NCBI GenBank assembly: GCA_003056145.1 | Contig: LSNL01000003.1 | Span: 1-64,000, forward strand | Direction of reading: 5' to 3' | DNA: 64,000 bases | From: Parcubacteria group bacterium M10-OD1-1 | GTDB taxonomy: Bacteria; Patescibacteria; Paceibacteria; Moranbacterales; UBA2206 | Shown here: in pieces, positions 13,399-21,861 of the stretch | Position numbering within the stretch: the first letter of the stretch is position 1 | Layout of the letters: the number at the start of each line of letters is the position of its first letter | Program-made: the position numbers and the translations under genes | Notes under the pieces: generated by a model | What the model saw: only the letters and a program-made list of their open reading frames with translations | Told to the model about the DNA's origin: nothing | Database searches by the model: none

Positions 13399-14826
13399 AT
13401 GACATTAAAAACAAAAAAAAGTAAAATATTTTTCGCTACAGTTTTTATTTTTGGATTGATTATTTTATCTGGCTGTGGTTTCAAACAAAAAACAGATCAT
13501 CAATATAATTTAAGTTTAGAAATCTGGGGTCCTTTTGATTACGGGGATGCTTTAAGAAAAGTTTTTAATAGTTATAAAAAAATAAATCCTAATATTTCTA
13601 GTCTTGAGTATAAAAGAATTCCAATTAATACTTATCAAAAAGAATTAACAGAAGCTTTAGCAGCAGGACAGGGTCCAGATATTTTCTTTATTCGTAATGA
13701 CTGGGTACCGAGTTTTGCAGATAAAATAGTTCCTGTTAAAGAAATTCCAGGGGTTATTAGTGAGAAAAAGTTTAGAGCTAATTTTATAGATGTAGTGGCT
13801 AATGATTTTTTAGTTAAAGGAAATATCTATGCGATGCCTCTTTCGGTAAATACTTTGGGTTTATATTATAATAAAGATCTTTTTAATCAAGCTGGCATAG
13901 TGGCACCACCAAAAACTTGGGATGAATTTTCTGAGGATGTCAAAAAACTTACTAAAATTAATGCTTTTGGGGAAATAATTCAATCAGGAGCAGCTATGGG
14001 GACAGCTTATAATATCAATCGTTCTACGGACATATTAAATCTCTTGATGTTGCAAAATCAAACTAAAATGATTGATCCACGAGGACAAGTGCTTTTTCAA
14101 AAATCAATTTCTGAAAATGGAAAAAGTATTTTTCCTGGAGAAAACGCGCTAGCTTTCTATACTCAATTCGCTAACACTAGTTCTCCAGAATATACTTGGA
14201 ATTCTCAGCTGCATGATTCTATTGATGCTTTTTCTGAAGGAACAGTTGCGATGATGTTAAATTATCCTTGGAATGTTAAGGTTATAAAAGAGAAGGCACC
14301 GAAGCTTAATTTTGCCATTGCACCAGTTCCTCAAATAAAAGATAAGCCAAAAGTTAATTTTGCTAATTATTGGGGACTAGCGGTTTCTAAAAATAAGACT
14401 CCTCAAAGTAATCCATATGGACAATCTAAAAAAGCAGTGGTAATTAGTAGTAATACTCGGTTAAAAGAAGCTTGGACTTTTTTAACATACTTAACTACTA
14501 AGCCAGATGGAACTTTTAATAATAAGGCTAGTACAAAAGTTGGGCAAGTTACAGAAGCTAATTTTGATCCTGCTAAAAGTTGTTTAACTCAAACCGGTGA
14601 ACCAGCTGCTAGGCGTGATTTAATTAAAGAGCAAAAAGATAATCCGACTATTGGTGTTTTTGCAACAGATAATTTAATTGCTCAAAGCTGGATAGAGGTT
14701 GATCCTTCTTCTATTGAGTCAATTTTTGCTGAAATGATTGATCAAGTTAATAAAGGACAGGCAACAGTGGCTGGAGCTATTAAAACAGCCGCTCAAAGAG
14801 TTCAAATATTATCCAATAATAATTAA
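13399..14826 (+). CDS. Extracellular solute-binding lipoprotein (family 1)
   Basis: 475 residues with a lipobox LSGCG (Cys26), so it is anchored on the outside of the membrane. The body is a family 1 (sugar-type) solute-binding protein: AAGQGPDIFFIRNDW near 90-105, YAMPLSVNTLGLYYNKDLF near 150-168, and an EGTVAMMLNYPW segment. Such proteins normally feed an ABC importer, but no permease or ATPase gene adjoins; the next genes are pilins. It may use a remote transporter or act as a stand-alone binding protein. The methyltransferase gene precedes it closely. Confidence 0.9.
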   Translation: MTLKTKKSKIFFATVFIFGLIILSGCGFKQKTDHQYNLSLEIWGPFDYGDALRKVFNSYKKINPNISSLEYKRIPINTYQKELTEALAAGQGPDIFFIRNDWVPSFADKIVPVKEIPGVISEKKFRANFIDVVANDFLVKGNIYAMPLSVNTLGLYYNKDLFNQAGIVAPPKTWDEFSEDVKKLTKINAFGEIIQSGAAMGTAYNINRSTDILNLLMLQNQTKMIDPRGQVLFQKSISENGKSIFPGENALAFYTQFANTSSPEYTWNSQLHDSIDAFSEGTVAMMLNYPWNVKVIKEKAPKLNFAIAPVPQIKDKPKVNFANYWGLAVSKNKTPQSNPYGQSKKAVVISSNTRLKEAWTFLTYLTTKPDGTFNNKASTKVGQVTEANFDPAKSCLTQTGEPAARRDLIKEQKDNPTIGVFATDNLIAQSWIEVDPSSIESIFAEMIDQVNKGQATVAGAIKTAAQRVQILSNNN

Positions 14827-14830
14827 AAAA

Positions 14831-15754
14831 ATGAAAAACCTTATTAAAAAAGTTCCTCTAATCTTTAGCACATTATTAATCAGTAGCCTCTTTCTTTTTT
14901 TTGGAGTAGCTAACTCGCAAGCTTCTACTGCTGAATGTACTGCTCAAGGAGGTATCTGCGCTACAGTAGGAGGAAGTGGTTGTTTAAGTGGTAGCCCTAT
15001 TGCAAATATAACTTGTTCTGGTGGGGTAACTTGTTGTACGAATGTAACTCCTAAGAGTTCTACTATTTGTTGTCAGGTCTCTGGACAAGGTTGCGGAGAA
15101 ATTAACGGAAGCACTTGTCCAACAGGAATGAATTTTTTAGGTACTGGTTCTTGCTCTAGCTTTTCTGCCTGCCAAATTAAGACTTCAACAGGGTCTTCTG
15201 CTAATACTAATAATGGGAATTCAATTACTTTTTCTAATCCGATTGGATTTACTACTTTTGCTGGCTTATTGAACTCCATTCTAAATCATATGATGGGTAT
15301 TATTGCTACTATTGCAATAGTCTTTATGATTCTGGGAGGTATAATGTATATGATGTCTGGTGGCAATGAAGGAATGGTAACTAAAGCTAAAAAAACTTGG
15401 ACTGGAGCTATTATTGGTCTAGCGATTGCGTTGGCTTCGCCAACTTTTTTAAAGGAAATTCAAAAAATTCTTAATGGAGGAGGAACAGGAGGGAGCGCTC
15501 AAGCTTGGGTAAGTAAAGCGTTAACACTTAAAGAAATTGCTATTAATGTTGCTAACCTATTGTTGTCAATTTTAGGTATTCTTGGTATAATTGCCTTAAT
15601 AATTGGAGGTGGAATGTATTTAACTGCCTATGGTGATGAAAGAAAAATTGATACTGGAAAAAAGATAATCACCTTTGCGATTATCGGTATTGTCGTAGCT
15701 CTCTCAGCAGTTATTATCACCAAACAAGTTTCCGTTATTTTAGGAGCAAATTAA
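14831..15754 (+). CDS. Two-domain TrbC/VirB2-like pilin with Cys-rich N terminus
   Basis: From ATG 14831 (307 residues) there is a signal peptide of about 34 residues. A cysteine-rich region with several CC and CxxG motifs (about 35-125) follows. Then come two consecutive pilin-type units, each with two hydrophobic helices separated by a short polar turn: ...MYMMSGGNEGMVTKAKK... and ...MYLTAYGDERKIDTGKK... A longer in-frame start at 14738 overlaps the lipoprotein gene and lacks a signal peptide, so I prefer 14831. The tandem duplication is unusual, because VirB2-like proteins usually have one unit. It probably forms part of a pilus or type IV secretion-like surface structure. Confidence 0.8.
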   Translation: MKNLIKKVPLIFSTLLISSLFLFFGVANSQASTAECTAQGGICATVGGSGCLSGSPIANITCSGGVTCCTNVTPKSSTICCQVSGQGCGEINGSTCPTGMNFLGTGSCSSFSACQIKTSTGSSANTNNGNSITFSNPIGFTTFAGLLNSILNHMMGIIATIAIVFMILGGIMYMMSGGNEGMVTKAKKTWTGAIIGLAIALASPTFLKEIQKILNGGGTGGSAQAWVSKALTLKEIAINVANLLLSILGILGIIALIIGGGMYLTAYGDERKIDTGKKIITFAIIGIVVALSAVIITKQVSVILGAN

Positions 15755-15822
15755 ATTAGAACAAAAGAAAGTTTAATAGGATAGTTAAAAAATAAATATA
15801 CAAAATAGAAAGGAGGTGTTAT

Positions 15823-16176
15823 ATGAAAAATAAAATTAGAATAATGATTTTCTCAGTAGCCTCAACTACCTTGACTTTTCCAGCTTTGGCTTTAGCTCAA
15901 TTTAGCGCTCCTGCCGGAACTGGACTACCTGTTAATTCAGTTTATGATATTATTTCAGGAATAATGTTTTGGTTGTTGGCAATAGTGGGGATAGTGGGTG
16001 TTATTGGTTTTGCTATTGCAGGAATCCTCTACTTAACAGCAGCGGGAGATGATTCTAGGATTCAACAGGCCAAAAGTGCAATGCTCTATTCTATTATTGG
16101 AGTAATTGTAGCTTTATCTGGTTTAGTAGCAATCCATTTTGCTAGCGGGTTATTAGGTGGTCAAAGGCAATTCTAA
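15823..16176 (+). CDS. TrbC/VirB2-like pilin
   Basis: 117 residues with a signal peptide (cleavage probably after ALAQ, near 26). One pilin unit follows: helix 1 near 45-70, the polar turn TAAGDDSRIQQAKS, then helix 2 near 85-110. Unlike most core genes it has a strong ribosome site, AAAGGAGG, before ATG 15823, consistent with high expression of a major subunit. A terminator follows (16199-16247). Confidence 0.82.
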   Translation: MKNKIRIMIFSVASTTLTFPALALAQFSAPAGTGLPVNSVYDIISGIMFWLLAIVGIVGVIGFAIAGILYLTAAGDDSRIQQAKSAMLYSIIGVIVALSGLVAIHFASGLLGGQRQF

Positions 16177-16198
16177 TTAAAGAATTCTTTGAAATTTC

Positions 16199-16247
16199 AA
16201 AACAAAAACAGATTGTTTTAATAGTCTGTTTTTGTTTTTTGTTTTTT
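16199..16247 (+). terminator. Intrinsic terminator after the second pilin
   Basis: AAAACAAAAACAGA (16199-16212) pairs with TCTGTTTTTGTTTT (16225-16238), followed by more T residues. It separates pilins 1-2 from pilins 3-4. Confidence 0.82.
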
Positions 16248-16258
16248 TATTGTATAAT
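16232..16258 (+). promoter_or_regulatory. Possible promoter for the third pilin
   Basis: TATAAT at 16253-16258 with a weak TTGTTT at 16232-16237 (15-base spacer), inside the T-rich tail of the preceding terminator. The -10 is good and the -35 poor. Confidence 0.4.
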
Positions 16259-16296
16259 ATAAGCGAGGTATTATTAAATAAATTTAAAATAAAAAA

Positions 16297-16692
16297 ATGA
16301 AATATTTGAAATTAGGAATTCAAAAAATAAAGCAAGGGAGATATTTATTAGGTAGTTTTTTTGGACTTAATCTTAATTCTTCTAGTGGAGGTGGAGGGAA
16401 CGGTAGTGGTTGGAATCCAGGGAGTCTTAGTCAATTCAATCTTCCTAATGCTTCTATTTATAGTATTATAGAAAATATTTTAAATTGGTTATTGGGTATT
16501 TTGGGAATTATTGGAGTAATAGGTTTTGTGATTGCTGGAATTTTTTATTTAACAGCAGCTGGAGATGAATCTCAAATTACTAAAGCTAAAAGTGCTTTGA
16601 AATATTCTATTACGGGTGTCATCGTGGGAATAGCTGGTCTAGTGATTATTCAAGCAGTTAACGCAATGCTTAACGGAACTTCTCTTTTTTAA
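16297..16692 (+). CDS. TrbC/VirB2-like pilin, no obvious signal peptide
   Basis: 131 residues. The N terminus is basic with only a weak hydrophobic segment, followed by a Gly/Ser-rich linker (about 29-45). The pilin unit is then clear: NWLLGILGIIGVIGFVIAG, the turn TAAGDESQITKAKS, and a second helix. The unit closely resembles those of its neighbours, so the cluster grew by duplication. The missing standard signal peptide suggests a different start or a diverged export signal. It ends four bases before the next gene. Confidence 0.75.
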   Translation: MKYLKLGIQKIKQGRYLLGSFFGLNLNSSSGGGGNGSGWNPGSLSQFNLPNASIYSIIENILNWLLGILGIIGVIGFVIAGIFYLTAAGDESQITKAKSALKYSITGVIVGIAGLVIIQAVNAMLNGTSLF

Positions 16693-16696
16693 ATTT

Positions 16697-17383
16697 ATGA
16701 AAAATCTTACTAAAAAAATTATAAAAAACTTAATTAACTATAATAATAAAATATACAAAGTATTTTTTTTTAGTAGTTTTATTCTAGGAGTCAGTCTTTT
16801 TTTTGGAATAAATATTTCTCAAGCAGACTATATTTGTTTAAATCAGAGTAGCGCTTGTAGTGGTAATTGGGCTGATATTAACGCTTGTGGTGTAGGTGTT
16901 TGTAGTACAGGAGAAAAATGTTGTTCAATAGCGACAAAAACGAGCACGAATACAAGTACAAACACAAATTCTTCTACACCTAGCAAAGCAGGTAACACTT
17001 GGAAAAATCCAGATAATGCAACTTCCAATTCTAATGCAGTCCCTATTTCTTTAGGTAATCAAAATAATAATACTTCAGCTAATAATGTTTCTGGAAGTGG
17101 ACAACTTAATATTCCAACATTTAATCTTCCTAACCCACAAGGAGGAATTAAAGAAATTGCTCAAAATCTATTGAATTGGTTGTTGGGTATTTTGGGTATT
17201 ATAGCGATAATCTCTTTTATTATAACTGGTTTACAATATTTTATGGCAGCGGGAGATGAACAAATAGTTCAATCAGCTAAAAAGAACATGACTTATTCTA
17301 TTTTAGGGATTATTGTGGCTCTCTCAGGCTTTATAATCATTCAAGCTATCGATGCAGCCTTACGAGCTACATCATTCTTTTAA
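16697..17383 (+). CDS. TrbC/VirB2-like pilin with Cys-rich and Ser/Thr/Asn-rich N terminus
   Basis: 228 residues. A signal peptide-like helix (about 22-45) is followed by a cysteine-rich motif with a CC pair like that of the first pilin of the cluster, then a long Asn/Ser/Thr-rich linker (about 78-135). The single pilin unit (turn MAAGDEQIVQSAKK) is at the C terminus. The Cys-rich head plus pilin tail recalls the 14831 protein, so these two may be tip or adhesive subunits, with the two shorter proteins as stalk subunits. That division is inference. Confidence 0.78.
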   Translation: MKNLTKKIIKNLINYNNKIYKVFFFSSFILGVSLFFGINISQADYICLNQSSACSGNWADINACGVGVCSTGEKCCSIATKTSTNTSTNTNSSTPSKAGNTWKNPDNATSNSNAVPISLGNQNNNTSANNVSGSGQLNIPTFNLPNPQGGIKEIAQNLLNWLLGILGIIAIISFIITGLQYFMAAGDEQIVQSAKKNMTYSILGIIVALSGFIIIQAIDAALRATSFF

Positions 17384-17393
17384 TCAGTTTTGT

Positions 17394-17422
17394 TTGACAT
17401 TCTTCAAAAAAAATGCTAGAAT
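17394..17422 (+). promoter_or_regulatory. Promoter of the nusA run
   Basis: TTGACA (17394-17399), 17 bases ending TGC, TAGAAT (17417-17422). It starts 10 bases after the last pilin stop. Confidence 0.8.
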
Positions 17423-17442
17423 GAAAGTGTTAGTTAATGGAG

Positions 17443-17470
17443 ATAAAGGGTTCGCGAAAGCGAACTTTAT
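17443..17470 (+). other. GAAA-tetraloop hairpin in the nusA leader
   Basis: ATAAA, a GG bulge and GTTCGC (17443-17455) pair with GCGAAC and TTTAT (17460-17470) around a GAAA loop. It is near the expected 5' end of the nusA mRNA and may stabilise it or serve autoregulation. No T-run follows. Confidence 0.6.
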
Positions 17471-17508
17471 TTGTTAAATAGACCTATTTTAATTTTTAAT
17501 AAAATCTT

Positions 17509-18909
17509 ATGACAAGAAAAAAAGTAAGTTCTCAAAAAGAAGAAAAAAAAGATAAAGCTGAATTTGGGAGTGCTATTGCACAAATTTGTGAAGAAAAAGG
17601 AATTTCCAAGGAAAAAGTTGTTGAAACTATTGAAGCTGCTTTAGCAGCTGCTTATAAAAAAGACTATGGCAAGAGAGGTCAAAATATCCGTTCTGTTTTT
17701 AATGAAGTTTCTGGTTCAGCCAAATTTTTCTTAGTTAAAGAAGTAGTAGATGAATCTACGCGGGAGTTTCCTATTGAAACAGAAGAAGATGATGAAGAGC
17801 AATCTAAGGAAAGTAAAAAAATTTCTTTCAGAAAAGAAGTAAAAAATGAAAATGAGGAAGAAAAAATTGCTAGATTTAATCCAGAAAGAGATCTTCGCTT
17901 AGAAGAAGCCAAAAAAATCAAAAAAGATGCTCAGGTAGGAGATATTATTGAAACAGAATTAGAACAGAAAGAAGACTATGGGAGAGTCGCTGCTCAAACA
18001 GCTAAGCAGGTTATTATTCAAAGGATTAGAGAAGCAGAAAGAGATGCTATGTTTGAAGAATATAAAAATAAAGAAGGAGAAGTGGTCAATGGTGTAGTGC
18101 AGAGAATGGAAGGAAGAAATATTTTTGTAGATTTAGGTAAATCTATTGGCGTTCTTTTTCCTAGCGAACAAATTGAGAGAGAAGATCATAGAATTGGTCA
18201 GCGAATTAAAGTTTATATTGCTAATGTAGATGCTGGCTCTAAAGGACCAGGGATTACCCTTAGTCGAGTTCATCCAGACATGGTAAAAGTTTTGTTTGAG
18301 TTGGAAGTTCCGGAAATTTTTTCTGGAGTAGTAGAAATAAAATCTATTGCTAGAGAAGCTGGGCAAAGAACTAAAATTGCCGTTTTTTCTCAGGAAGAAG
18401 GAGTAGATCCTATTGGCTCTTGTGTTGGTCAGAAAGGAACTAGAGTACAAGCGATTATTGATGAATTAAATGGAGAAAAAATTGATATCGTTCTTTGGAA
18501 TGAAAATCCTGAGAAATTTATTTCAGCAGCTTTAAGTCCAGCTAAAGTTTTAAGAATAGATTTAGAGGAAGGGAGAAAGGAAGCCGTTGCTACTGTTCCA
18601 GAAGATCAGCTTTCTTTAGCGATTGGGAAAAGAGGTCAAAATGTTAGATTGGCAGCTAAATTAACGGATTGGAAAATTGATATTGTAGGAGTTAGTCCAG
18701 GAGGAGAAGAAATTAATCCAGAAGAAGTAGCTAAAAAAGAATCTGTAGAAAATATTGAAAAAACAGAAGATGATAAAGAGCTAAATGAAAAAAATAGTCA
18801 AAATAAAGTTGAGAGTACAGACGATTTAAAAGATGCAGAAAAAATAAATAGTTCAGTAGAAACAGAAAAATCAGTGGACGATGAGTCAAAAGAAGAAACT
18901 TTAAAATAA
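17509..18909 (+). CDS. nusA: Transcription elongation factor NusA
   Basis: NusA binds RNA polymerase and modulates pausing, termination and antitermination. The 466-residue protein has the N-terminal polymerase-binding domain, interrupted by an acidic insertion (about 90-125), then an S1 domain from about 190, KH1 with VGQKGTR near 303 and KH2 with IGKRGQNVR near 370. The C terminus is a long acidic, low-complexity tail where E. coli has acidic repeats. It has its own promoter and heads a run with ppaC, tig and clpP. The usual rimP-nusA-infB linkage is broken here, since infB is at 6860. Confidence 0.96.
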   Translation: MTRKKVSSQKEEKKDKAEFGSAIAQICEEKGISKEKVVETIEAALAAAYKKDYGKRGQNIRSVFNEVSGSAKFFLVKEVVDESTREFPIETEEDDEEQSKESKKISFRKEVKNENEEEKIARFNPERDLRLEEAKKIKKDAQVGDIIETELEQKEDYGRVAAQTAKQVIIQRIREAERDAMFEEYKNKEGEVVNGVVQRMEGRNIFVDLGKSIGVLFPSEQIEREDHRIGQRIKVYIANVDAGSKGPGITLSRVHPDMVKVLFELEVPEIFSGVVEIKSIAREAGQRTKIAVFSQEEGVDPIGSCVGQKGTRVQAIIDELNGEKIDIVLWNENPEKFISAALSPAKVLRIDLEEGRKEAVATVPEDQLSLAIGKRGQNVRLAAKLTDWKIDIVGVSPGGEEINPEEVAKKESVENIEKTEDDKELNEKNSQNKVESTDDLKDAEKINSSVETEKSVDDESKEETLK

Positions 18910-18940
18910 ATAATGAAGGGGTAACTAAAGGTAAAAAATT

Positions 18941-19891
18941 ATGGAAAATAAAAAATCAAAATTAAATCGAGTGATTGTTATCGGACATAAAAATCCTGAT
19001 ACGGATTCTATTGTTTCTAGTATAGTAGCTCAAAAATTTTTTGAGAAAACTGAAAAAATCAAAACTAAGGCTTTTAGAGCTGGATCACTTAATAATGAAA
19101 CTAGATTTATTTTGAATAAATTTAAAGTAAATAGCCCTGAACTATTAAAAAAAATTAAACTAACTGATGAAATAATTCTGGTTGATCATAATGAAAAAAC
19201 TCAGATAGCTGAAGCTATAAATTTTTCGCAAGTAATTAAAATTATTGATCACCATAAAGTTTTTATTCAGACGGAAAAACCTTTGAGTATGAGAGTAGAA
19301 CCTTTAGGTAGTACAGCCTCACTTTTGGCTAAGATGTATCAAGAAGCAAAAAAGAAATTATCTAAGCTAGAAGCTAGTTTGCTTCTATCTGGTATTATCT
19401 CTGATACTTTGAATTTGGTTTCTCCAACTACTACCACAGAAGATAAAAAAATAGTTAGAGAACTTAATAAAATAGCTAAACTAAATTTAAAACAACTGGT
19501 CAAAGAAATGTTTTTAGCTAAATCTAGTTTACAAGGGTTATCAATAGAGGATATTATTTCTCAAGATTATAAGCAATTCCAAATGGAGGGAAATAAAGTA
19601 GGTATCGGAGTTTGGGAAACGGCTAGCCCGAAACTAGTAGAAGAAAAACAGGCAGAAATTTTTAAGAAATTAAAAATTAAAAAACAAAAAGAAAAGTTAA
19701 GCTATCTATTTTTTTTCGTGGTTGACATTATTAAACAATTTAGTGTAGCTTATATTATTAGAGAAGAAGAAGCTCAAATAGTTCAAAAAGCTTTTGGCGG
19801 TAAAGTAAAAAATAATTTGTTAACTATTAAAAATGTTGTTTCTAGAAAGAAACAGATTGTTCCTCAAATCGAGGAAATTTTAAAAAAATAA
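18941..19891 (+). CDS. ppaC: Manganese-dependent inorganic pyrophosphatase (family II)
   Basis: It hydrolyses pyrophosphate and so drives biosynthetic reactions. The DHH domain starts with IGHKNPDTDSI (about 12-22), followed by VDHNE near 80 and IDHHK near 100. The DHHA2-type domain covers the C-terminal half. At 316 residues it matches family II enzymes. The HNE motif separates it from the NrnA-like DHH protein encoded at 5479. It lies between nusA and tig in the same direction with short spacers. Confidence 0.92.
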   Translation: MENKKSKLNRVIVIGHKNPDTDSIVSSIVAQKFFEKTEKIKTKAFRAGSLNNETRFILNKFKVNSPELLKKIKLTDEIILVDHNEKTQIAEAINFSQVIKIIDHHKVFIQTEKPLSMRVEPLGSTASLLAKMYQEAKKKLSKLEASLLLSGIISDTLNLVSPTTTTEDKKIVRELNKIAKLNLKQLVKEMFLAKSSLQGLSIEDIISQDYKQFQMEGNKVGIGVWETASPKLVEEKQAEIFKKLKIKKQKEKLSYLFFFVVDIIKQFSVAYIIREEEAQIVQKAFGGKVKNNLLTIKNVVSRKKQIVPQIEEILKK

Positions 19892-19893
19892 TT

Positions 19894-21186
19894 ATGAATA
19901 AAGACATCAAAAAATTACCAAAATCTCAATTAGAATTAACCATTTCTGTTTCGTGGGATGTTTGGAAAAAATATCTAGCTACTGCAGTTAAAGAAGCTTC
20001 TAAGGAAATAAAAATTGCTGGCTTTAGACCAGGGAAAGCTCCAAAAAATTTAGTAGAGCAGAAAGTAGGGAAGGCAGTTCTCCTTAATAACTCAGCTGAA
20101 AAAGCTATTAAAAAAAGCTACGCAGACTATATTCTAAAAGAAAAGTTAGAAGTTATTGGTAGTCCAAAAATTGATTTAATAAGCAATGAAGAAGGAAAAG
20201 ATTTGAAATATAAAGTCATTATCTCTGTAATGCCAGGAATTAAAATAGAAAGTAGCTATCAAAAAGCTATGAAAAAGATTAATGAAGAATTTAATCAAAA
20301 AAGTTTCAAGATAGAAGATAAAGAATTAGATTTAGAATTAGAAAAATTAGCTAATAGCCGTGTTAAGCTAGTAACTGTTAATCGAGAGGCTAGAAAAAAT
20401 GATAGCGTAGAGATAGATTTTAGTGTTCTAAGAGAGGGTGTCCCGATTGAAAATGGAACCAGTAAGAAACACCCACTTATTATTGGTAAAGGAGTTTTTA
20501 TCCCTGGCTTTGAAGAGAAAATTATTGGAATGAAAGCTGGCGAAGAGAAAGAATTTAATTTGTCTTTTCCATCGGAATATCATCAAAAAGATTTAGCTGG
20601 AAAGCCAGCTACTTTTAAAGTAAAAATGGGACTAGTTCAAGAAAGACAAATTCCAGAAATTAATGATGATTTTGCTAAATCTTTAGGAAAATTTGAAAAA
20701 GTAGACGCCTTGAAAAAAAGTCTACGAGAGGGAATGGAACATGAGAATAAACGTAAAATTAAAGAAGAGAAAAGGAGTAAATATTTAGAAGAAATAGTTA
20801 ATCATTGCCAAGTAGAGCTTCCTGAAATATTGGTAACAGAAGAAATCGAAAAAATGATTGGAGAATTAGAATATCAAATTCAAGCTTCAGGAATGAATAT
20901 TGATCAATACTTAGCTCAGATTAAAAAAACTAAAGAAGAATTAAAAAAAGAATGGGAACCACAAGCAAAAAAAAGAGTTATTAGTGCCTTAGCTCTATCA
21001 GAAATTGCCAAAGAGCAGGATATCAAAATTGAAAATTCAGAAGTGGAGGCAGAAATGAATAAAACGCTTAATCATTATAAGGGAGTGAAAGATATCAAAA
21101 AAAATATTGATATGAAGAGATTGTATAGCTATAGTAAATCTCTCTTGGAAAATGAAAAAGTTTTTGAGTGGTTAGAAAAATTATAA
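19894..21186 (+). CDS. tig: Trigger factor
   Basis: This ribosome-bound chaperone and prolyl isomerase meets nascent chains at the exit tunnel. It has 430 residues. The N-terminal ribosome-binding domain carries GFRPGKAPK (signature near 45-53). The FKBP-type domain is at about 160-250, and the C-terminal helical domain completes it. It begins two bases after the ppaC stop and is followed by clpP, the classical tig-clpP order; clpX is not next and lies elsewhere. Confidence 0.95.
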   Translation: MNKDIKKLPKSQLELTISVSWDVWKKYLATAVKEASKEIKIAGFRPGKAPKNLVEQKVGKAVLLNNSAEKAIKKSYADYILKEKLEVIGSPKIDLISNEEGKDLKYKVIISVMPGIKIESSYQKAMKKINEEFNQKSFKIEDKELDLELEKLANSRVKLVTVNREARKNDSVEIDFSVLREGVPIENGTSKKHPLIIGKGVFIPGFEEKIIGMKAGEEKEFNLSFPSEYHQKDLAGKPATFKVKMGLVQERQIPEINDDFAKSLGKFEKVDALKKSLREGMEHENKRKIKEEKRSKYLEEIVNHCQVELPEILVTEEIEKMIGELEYQIQASGMNIDQYLAQIKKTKEELKKEWEPQAKKRVISALALSEIAKEQDIKIENSEVEAEMNKTLNHYKGVKDIKKNIDMKRLYSYSKSLLENEKVFEWLEKL

Positions 21187-21205
21187 AGCTTAAGAAATAG
21201 TTATT

Positions 21206-21790
21206 ATGAAAAATCAAATTCTTATTCCTACGGTCATTGAAAAAACTAGCAATGGAGAAAGGGCTTATGATATTTATTCTCGTCTTCTAAAAGATAGAAT
21301 TATTTTTTTAGGAGGACCAGTCGACGATTTAGTAGCTAACAATATTATTGCACAACTTTTATTTTTAGCTTCTCAAGACTCTAAAGAGGATATTAAACTT
21401 TATATTAATTCTCCAGGCGGACAAGTAACTTCAGCCTTAGCTATTTACGATACAATGCAATATATAAAACCAGATGTAGCAACTATTTGTGTTGGGACAG
21501 CTGCTTCAGCGGCCGCGCTTTTATTATCAGCAGGAGCTAAAAACAAAAGAATGATTCTACCAAATGGGGAAGTAATGATCCACCAAGTAATGGGAGGTAC
21601 TCAAGGACAAGCAACAGATATTAATATTCATGCTCAACATATTTTGAAAATTAAAAGAAGGCTTAATGAAATTTTAGCTCACCATACTAAACAATCAATT
21701 AGTAAAGTAGAAAAAGATGCCGAAAGAGATTATTTTATGAATGCTATGGAAGCCAAAAAATATGGCTTAGTGGATAAAATTATAAAATAA
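21206..21790 (+). CDS. clpP: ATP-dependent Clp protease proteolytic subunit
   Basis: The serine peptidase chamber that works with ClpX/ClpA-type unfoldases. The 194-residue protein shows the nucleophile serine in GTAASAA (near 100), the histidine in VMIHQ (near 125) and a downstream aspartate segment KDAERD. Length and motifs are typical. It sits 19 bases after tig, and a bidirectional terminator closes the run (21814-21848). Confidence 0.96.
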   Translation: MKNQILIPTVIEKTSNGERAYDIYSRLLKDRIIFLGGPVDDLVANNIIAQLLFLASQDSKEDIKLYINSPGGQVTSALAIYDTMQYIKPDVATICVGTAASAAALLLSAGAKNKRMILPNGEVMIHQVMGGTQGQATDINIHAQHILKIKRRLNEILAHHTKQSISKVEKDAERDYFMNAMEAKKYGLVDKIIK

Positions 21791-21813
21791 AGTGAAACTT
21801 TCAAAAAGGTTTA

Positions 21814-21848
21814 TTAAAAACAGTCAGCTAAAAGCTAACTGTTTTTAA
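21814..21848. terminator. Bidirectional terminator between clpP and gpmI
   Basis: TTAAAAACAGT (21814-21824) pairs with ACTGTTTTTAA (21838-21848) and, inside, AGCT with AGCT around an AAA loop. It serves two convergent genes. Confidence 0.85.
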
Positions 21849-21861
21849 GATTACAAGAAAT

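Noticed and set aside
14738..14830. Earlier start of the first pilin
   Set aside because: It overlaps the lipoprotein gene and places 31 non-signal residues before a perfect signal peptide at 14831.
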